Positions 34,517 through 35,039 of a DNA stretch of 35,039 nucleotides are shown piece after piece (positions within the stretch are counted from its first letter, which is position 1; each line of letters starts with the position of its first letter). This DNA is from CAYRFQ01 sp964423615 (GTDB lineage Bacteria; Planctomycetota; Planctomycetia; Gemmatales; Gemmataceae): NCBI GenBank assembly GCA_964423615.1, contig CAYRFQ010000084.1:1-35039 (forward strand), in the 5' to 3' direction. The notes under the pieces were generated by a model that did not search any database, had not been told where the DNA came from, and was given only the letters and a program-made list of their open reading frames with translations. Made by a program: the position numbers and the translations under genes.

Positions 34517-35039
34517 GATTCTCTCTACCTGAGTAATTCCCGGACTTGGCTTGACACACCTTCCACAATCTACCCGACCAAAAAAACGGACGCAAAGCAA
34601 GTCGTCGGTTCGAAGAGTGCTTGCTTCTTTCGGTGCATCCCAGCGCAGTTTTCAACGATCCATAATTCAGAAAAGGGCCAAGTAGAAGTGATGCTCTCCA
34701 AGTATGGGAATTGGGCTGTTGTAGAACACTCAGAAAGGAGGAGTTCGCAAAGACAGGAAAGGGTTCACGAGAGCTTTGGTTACAACTGAGGGAATGAACA
34801 AGTACATGCGGCTCGCGTGTACTTGTTCTGGACTGCAGTTGAGTCCACGCAAATCACGTGTACCTACGACGAACATACAATTCCAAAATCCAGAGGAGAC
34901 CTTCCGTGGTCAGTCAGAAGAATAAGTGTGGTTGGGAAACCCAGATACTTACGGTTTCAGTTTATAGGCAGTTTCGAAGGAGCACCCGGGTGCATCGCCT
35001 TGTTTGCGATTTTGCCCGGCTAGGCCGCCATCGTCGTTT
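34517..35039. other. Non-coding right end of the window
   Basis: About 520 bp with no supported gene; short plus-strand frames have no RBS or recognisable motif. The stretch directly upstream of the hydrolase gene (34517-34600) should hold its promoter. The only clear structure is the hairpin at 34796-34828. Confidence 0.5.
34796..34828. repeat. Near-perfect 15-bp hairpin with GCT loop
   Basis: GAACAAGTACATGCG (34796-34810) pairs with CGCGTGTACTTGTTC (34814-34828), one pair being T-G, over a three-base GCT loop. No T tract follows on either side. The centre (CACACGGCTCGTGTG-like) resembles the terminator at 22341-22364, which suggests a dispersed palindrome family. Confidence 0.7.

Noticed and set aside
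34817..35023. 68-codon plus-strand frame at the right end
   Set aside because: It begins inside the hairpin, has no RBS, and shows no motif; it could not be supported as a gene.

Overview
The window looks like a chromosomal segment of a Planctomycetota bacterium, from a lineage with moderate G+C. The pointers are two secreted proteins that open with the planctomycetal LExLExR-x-x-P signature, a DUF6807/PmoA-like protein, NHL- and PQQ-type secreted beta-propellers, a very long Ser/Thr kinase with a membrane segment and TPR-like tail, and a PEGA protein whose N-terminus resembles the region in front of planctomycetal kinases. The family assignments come from motifs read by eye; no database search was possible.

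Region 1 (1-4935) is the most unusual part: an array of polymorphic-toxin cassettes. Three times the same ~75-bp stretch, coding for the last ~25 residues of a Hint (intein-like) processing domain ending in V-H-N, is followed by a different C-terminal domain. Cassette 1 carries a GIY-YIG-like nuclease and a small probable immunity gene. Cassette 2 carries a DNA/RNA non-specific endonuclease of the NS_2 type and an ankyrin-repeat immunity candidate. Cassette 3 is a truncated toxin tip with no immunity gene. Cassettes 2 and 3 lack the upstream toxin carrier, so they look like orphan, recombination-ready tips downstream of a full-length toxin gene that probably lies left of the window. Both immunity genes are followed by copies of one ~225-bp block built of TTCGTTTCTTCG-type inverted repeats. 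A broken serine resolvase sits between cassettes 2 and 3, and an AAGC/GCTT-dense low-complexity tract fills the gap between cassettes 1 and 2.

Region 2 (4932-12014) is housekeeping and envelope: an MscS-type channel (minus strand), a secreted NHL propeller with a secreted PQQ-like propeller as a probable pair, a kinase-less PEGA membrane protein, and a TIM-barrel sugar isomerase/epimerase.

Region 3 (12015-20297) has a gene-poor gap, a repeat-built LExLExR surface protein, a GNAT-nitrilase fusion and an XRE regulator on the minus strand, a degenerate M24-like protein and a gamma-carbonic-anhydrase-like protein (both minus), and a divergent MFS transporter.

Region 4 (20298-26766) has a DUF6807 protein, a YciI-like protein, an alpha/beta-hydrolase fold protein lacking two of its three triad residues, a paired-hairpin element, a GT39-like membrane glycosyltransferase, an unknown protein, and a secreted-protein pseudogene with two lesions.

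Region 5 (26767-35039) has an animal-type heme peroxidase carrying the LExLExR signature, a long Ser/Thr kinase on the opposite strand, and a membrane-anchored proline-iminopeptidase-like hydrolase. The window ends in non-coding sequence with a strong perfect hairpin.
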